DNA from: Chroococcus sp. CMT-3BRIN-NPC107
GTDB lineage: Bacteria; Cyanobacteriota; Cyanobacteriia; Cyanobacteriales; Chroococcidiopsidaceae
Reading direction: 5' to 3'
Length of the DNA stretch: 41,922 bases
Assembly (NCBI GenBank): GCA_019359635.1
Contig: JAHHGY010000031.1
Location: forward strand, 1 to 41,922
This document shows, piece by piece, positions 41,809 through 41,922 of the stretch; within the stretch, counting starts at the first letter, position 1, and each line of letters begins with the position of its first letter. The translations under genes and the position numbers were made by a program. Below the pieces are notes generated by a model. The model did no database searches. It was not told the DNA's origin and saw nothing but the letters and a program-made list of their open reading frames with translations.

Positions 41809-41922
41809 TTAAATAACCTGTAGTTCTGGCTTTGCTGTATAATTCCATTGAGGCAAGAACTCATCAAAGACAATTTTCATGTTTGATTTGAAGCCTTCAG
41901 CCACTTTTCGCCCTGTTTGATA
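41809..41922 (-). CDS. ISAzo13-type transposase, C-terminal fragment (partial at window edge)
   Basis: The last 37 codons of a reading frame entering from the right edge: 'YQTGRKVAEGFKSNMKIVFD' then 'EFLPQWNYTAKPELQVI' and a TAA at 41809. 'Y-x-T-G-x-K-V', a spacing of about 15, and 'PQWNYT-x-x-P' near the C-terminus match my recollection of ISAzo13-family transposases. The remaining protein, the catalytic residues and the far inverted repeat are outside the window. Whether it is intact cannot be judged. Confidence 0.6.
   Translation of the reverse strand, partial: YQTGRKVAEGFKSNMKIVFDEFLPQWNYTAKPELQVI

Overview
This window is cyanobacterial chromosome. The palindrome GCGATCGC (HIP1) recurs throughout, AT content is moderate to high, and several genes are cyanobacterial in type: GuaB3, the small RNA Yfr1, HepA/HepC-like and DevBCA-like genes, the YlqD protein, an acyl-ACP synthetase-like enzyme and a PEP-CTERM/HAF-repeat protein. 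HepC- and HepA-like genes in tandem followed by glycosyltransferases resemble the heterocyst envelope polysaccharide (HEP) island of Anabaena. That suggests a heterocyst former or one of its unicellular relatives; the species cannot be fixed from this window.

Layout. Positions 1-127 hold the end of an ISAs1-type insertion sequence. Positions 615-14127 are a polysaccharide cluster read on the + strand: GT4, a Wzc-like chain-length/tyrosine-kinase protein, a HepC-like phosphoglycosyltransferase that lacks its usual catalytic stretch, a HepA-like ABC exporter, then GT4, GT2, GT2, GT2, GT2, GT4. The last two GT2 genes are a tandem duplicate. A rotted stub of the following GT4 gene survives behind the first copy.

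Positions 14195-17506 (- strand) are a devBCA exporter operon in decay. devB carries two frame lesions, devC is split by a 111-bp miniature element with 10-bp target duplications, and devA is intact but has a second 99-bp miniature element just past its stop codon. A PadR-type regulator is divergent from devB, and an inverted repeat lies between them.

Positions 18175-26697 carry accessory or poorly known genes: a coiled-coil protein with a 40-residue N-terminal repeat, a small membrane protein, an SbsA/propeller-type secreted protein, a DUF4142 protein with a Pro/Thr repeat, a prolyl-4-hydroxylase-like oxygenase, a permease with its TIGR03943 partner, an L,D-transpeptidase and a secreted Thr-rich protein. 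Positions 26771-41616 are mostly housekeeping: rimM and a valine-pyruvate aminotransferase, ilvD, guaB3 followed by the Yfr1 RNA, a GspE/PilB-type ATPase, the pyruvate dehydrogenase E2, ylqD, an acyl-activating enzyme, a HAD phosphatase and a membrane protein. Two decayed genes sit among them: a membrane protein (28816-29459) and an IS1-type transposase tail (32820-33037). The right edge cuts into an ISAzo13-type transposase.

How it fits together. The left third would build and export a cell-envelope or extracellular polysaccharide: nucleotide-sugar-dependent GT2/GT4 enzymes, a HepC-type initiator, a HepA-type flippase and a Wzc-like regulator. The neighbouring devBCA operon would have exported envelope glycolipid through a TolC-type channel. 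The damaged HepC core and the broken devB and devC suggest that part of this envelope machinery has been lost or re-purposed, while the surrounding glycosyltransferases stay open. That reading is inference; the lesions themselves are visible in the sequence.
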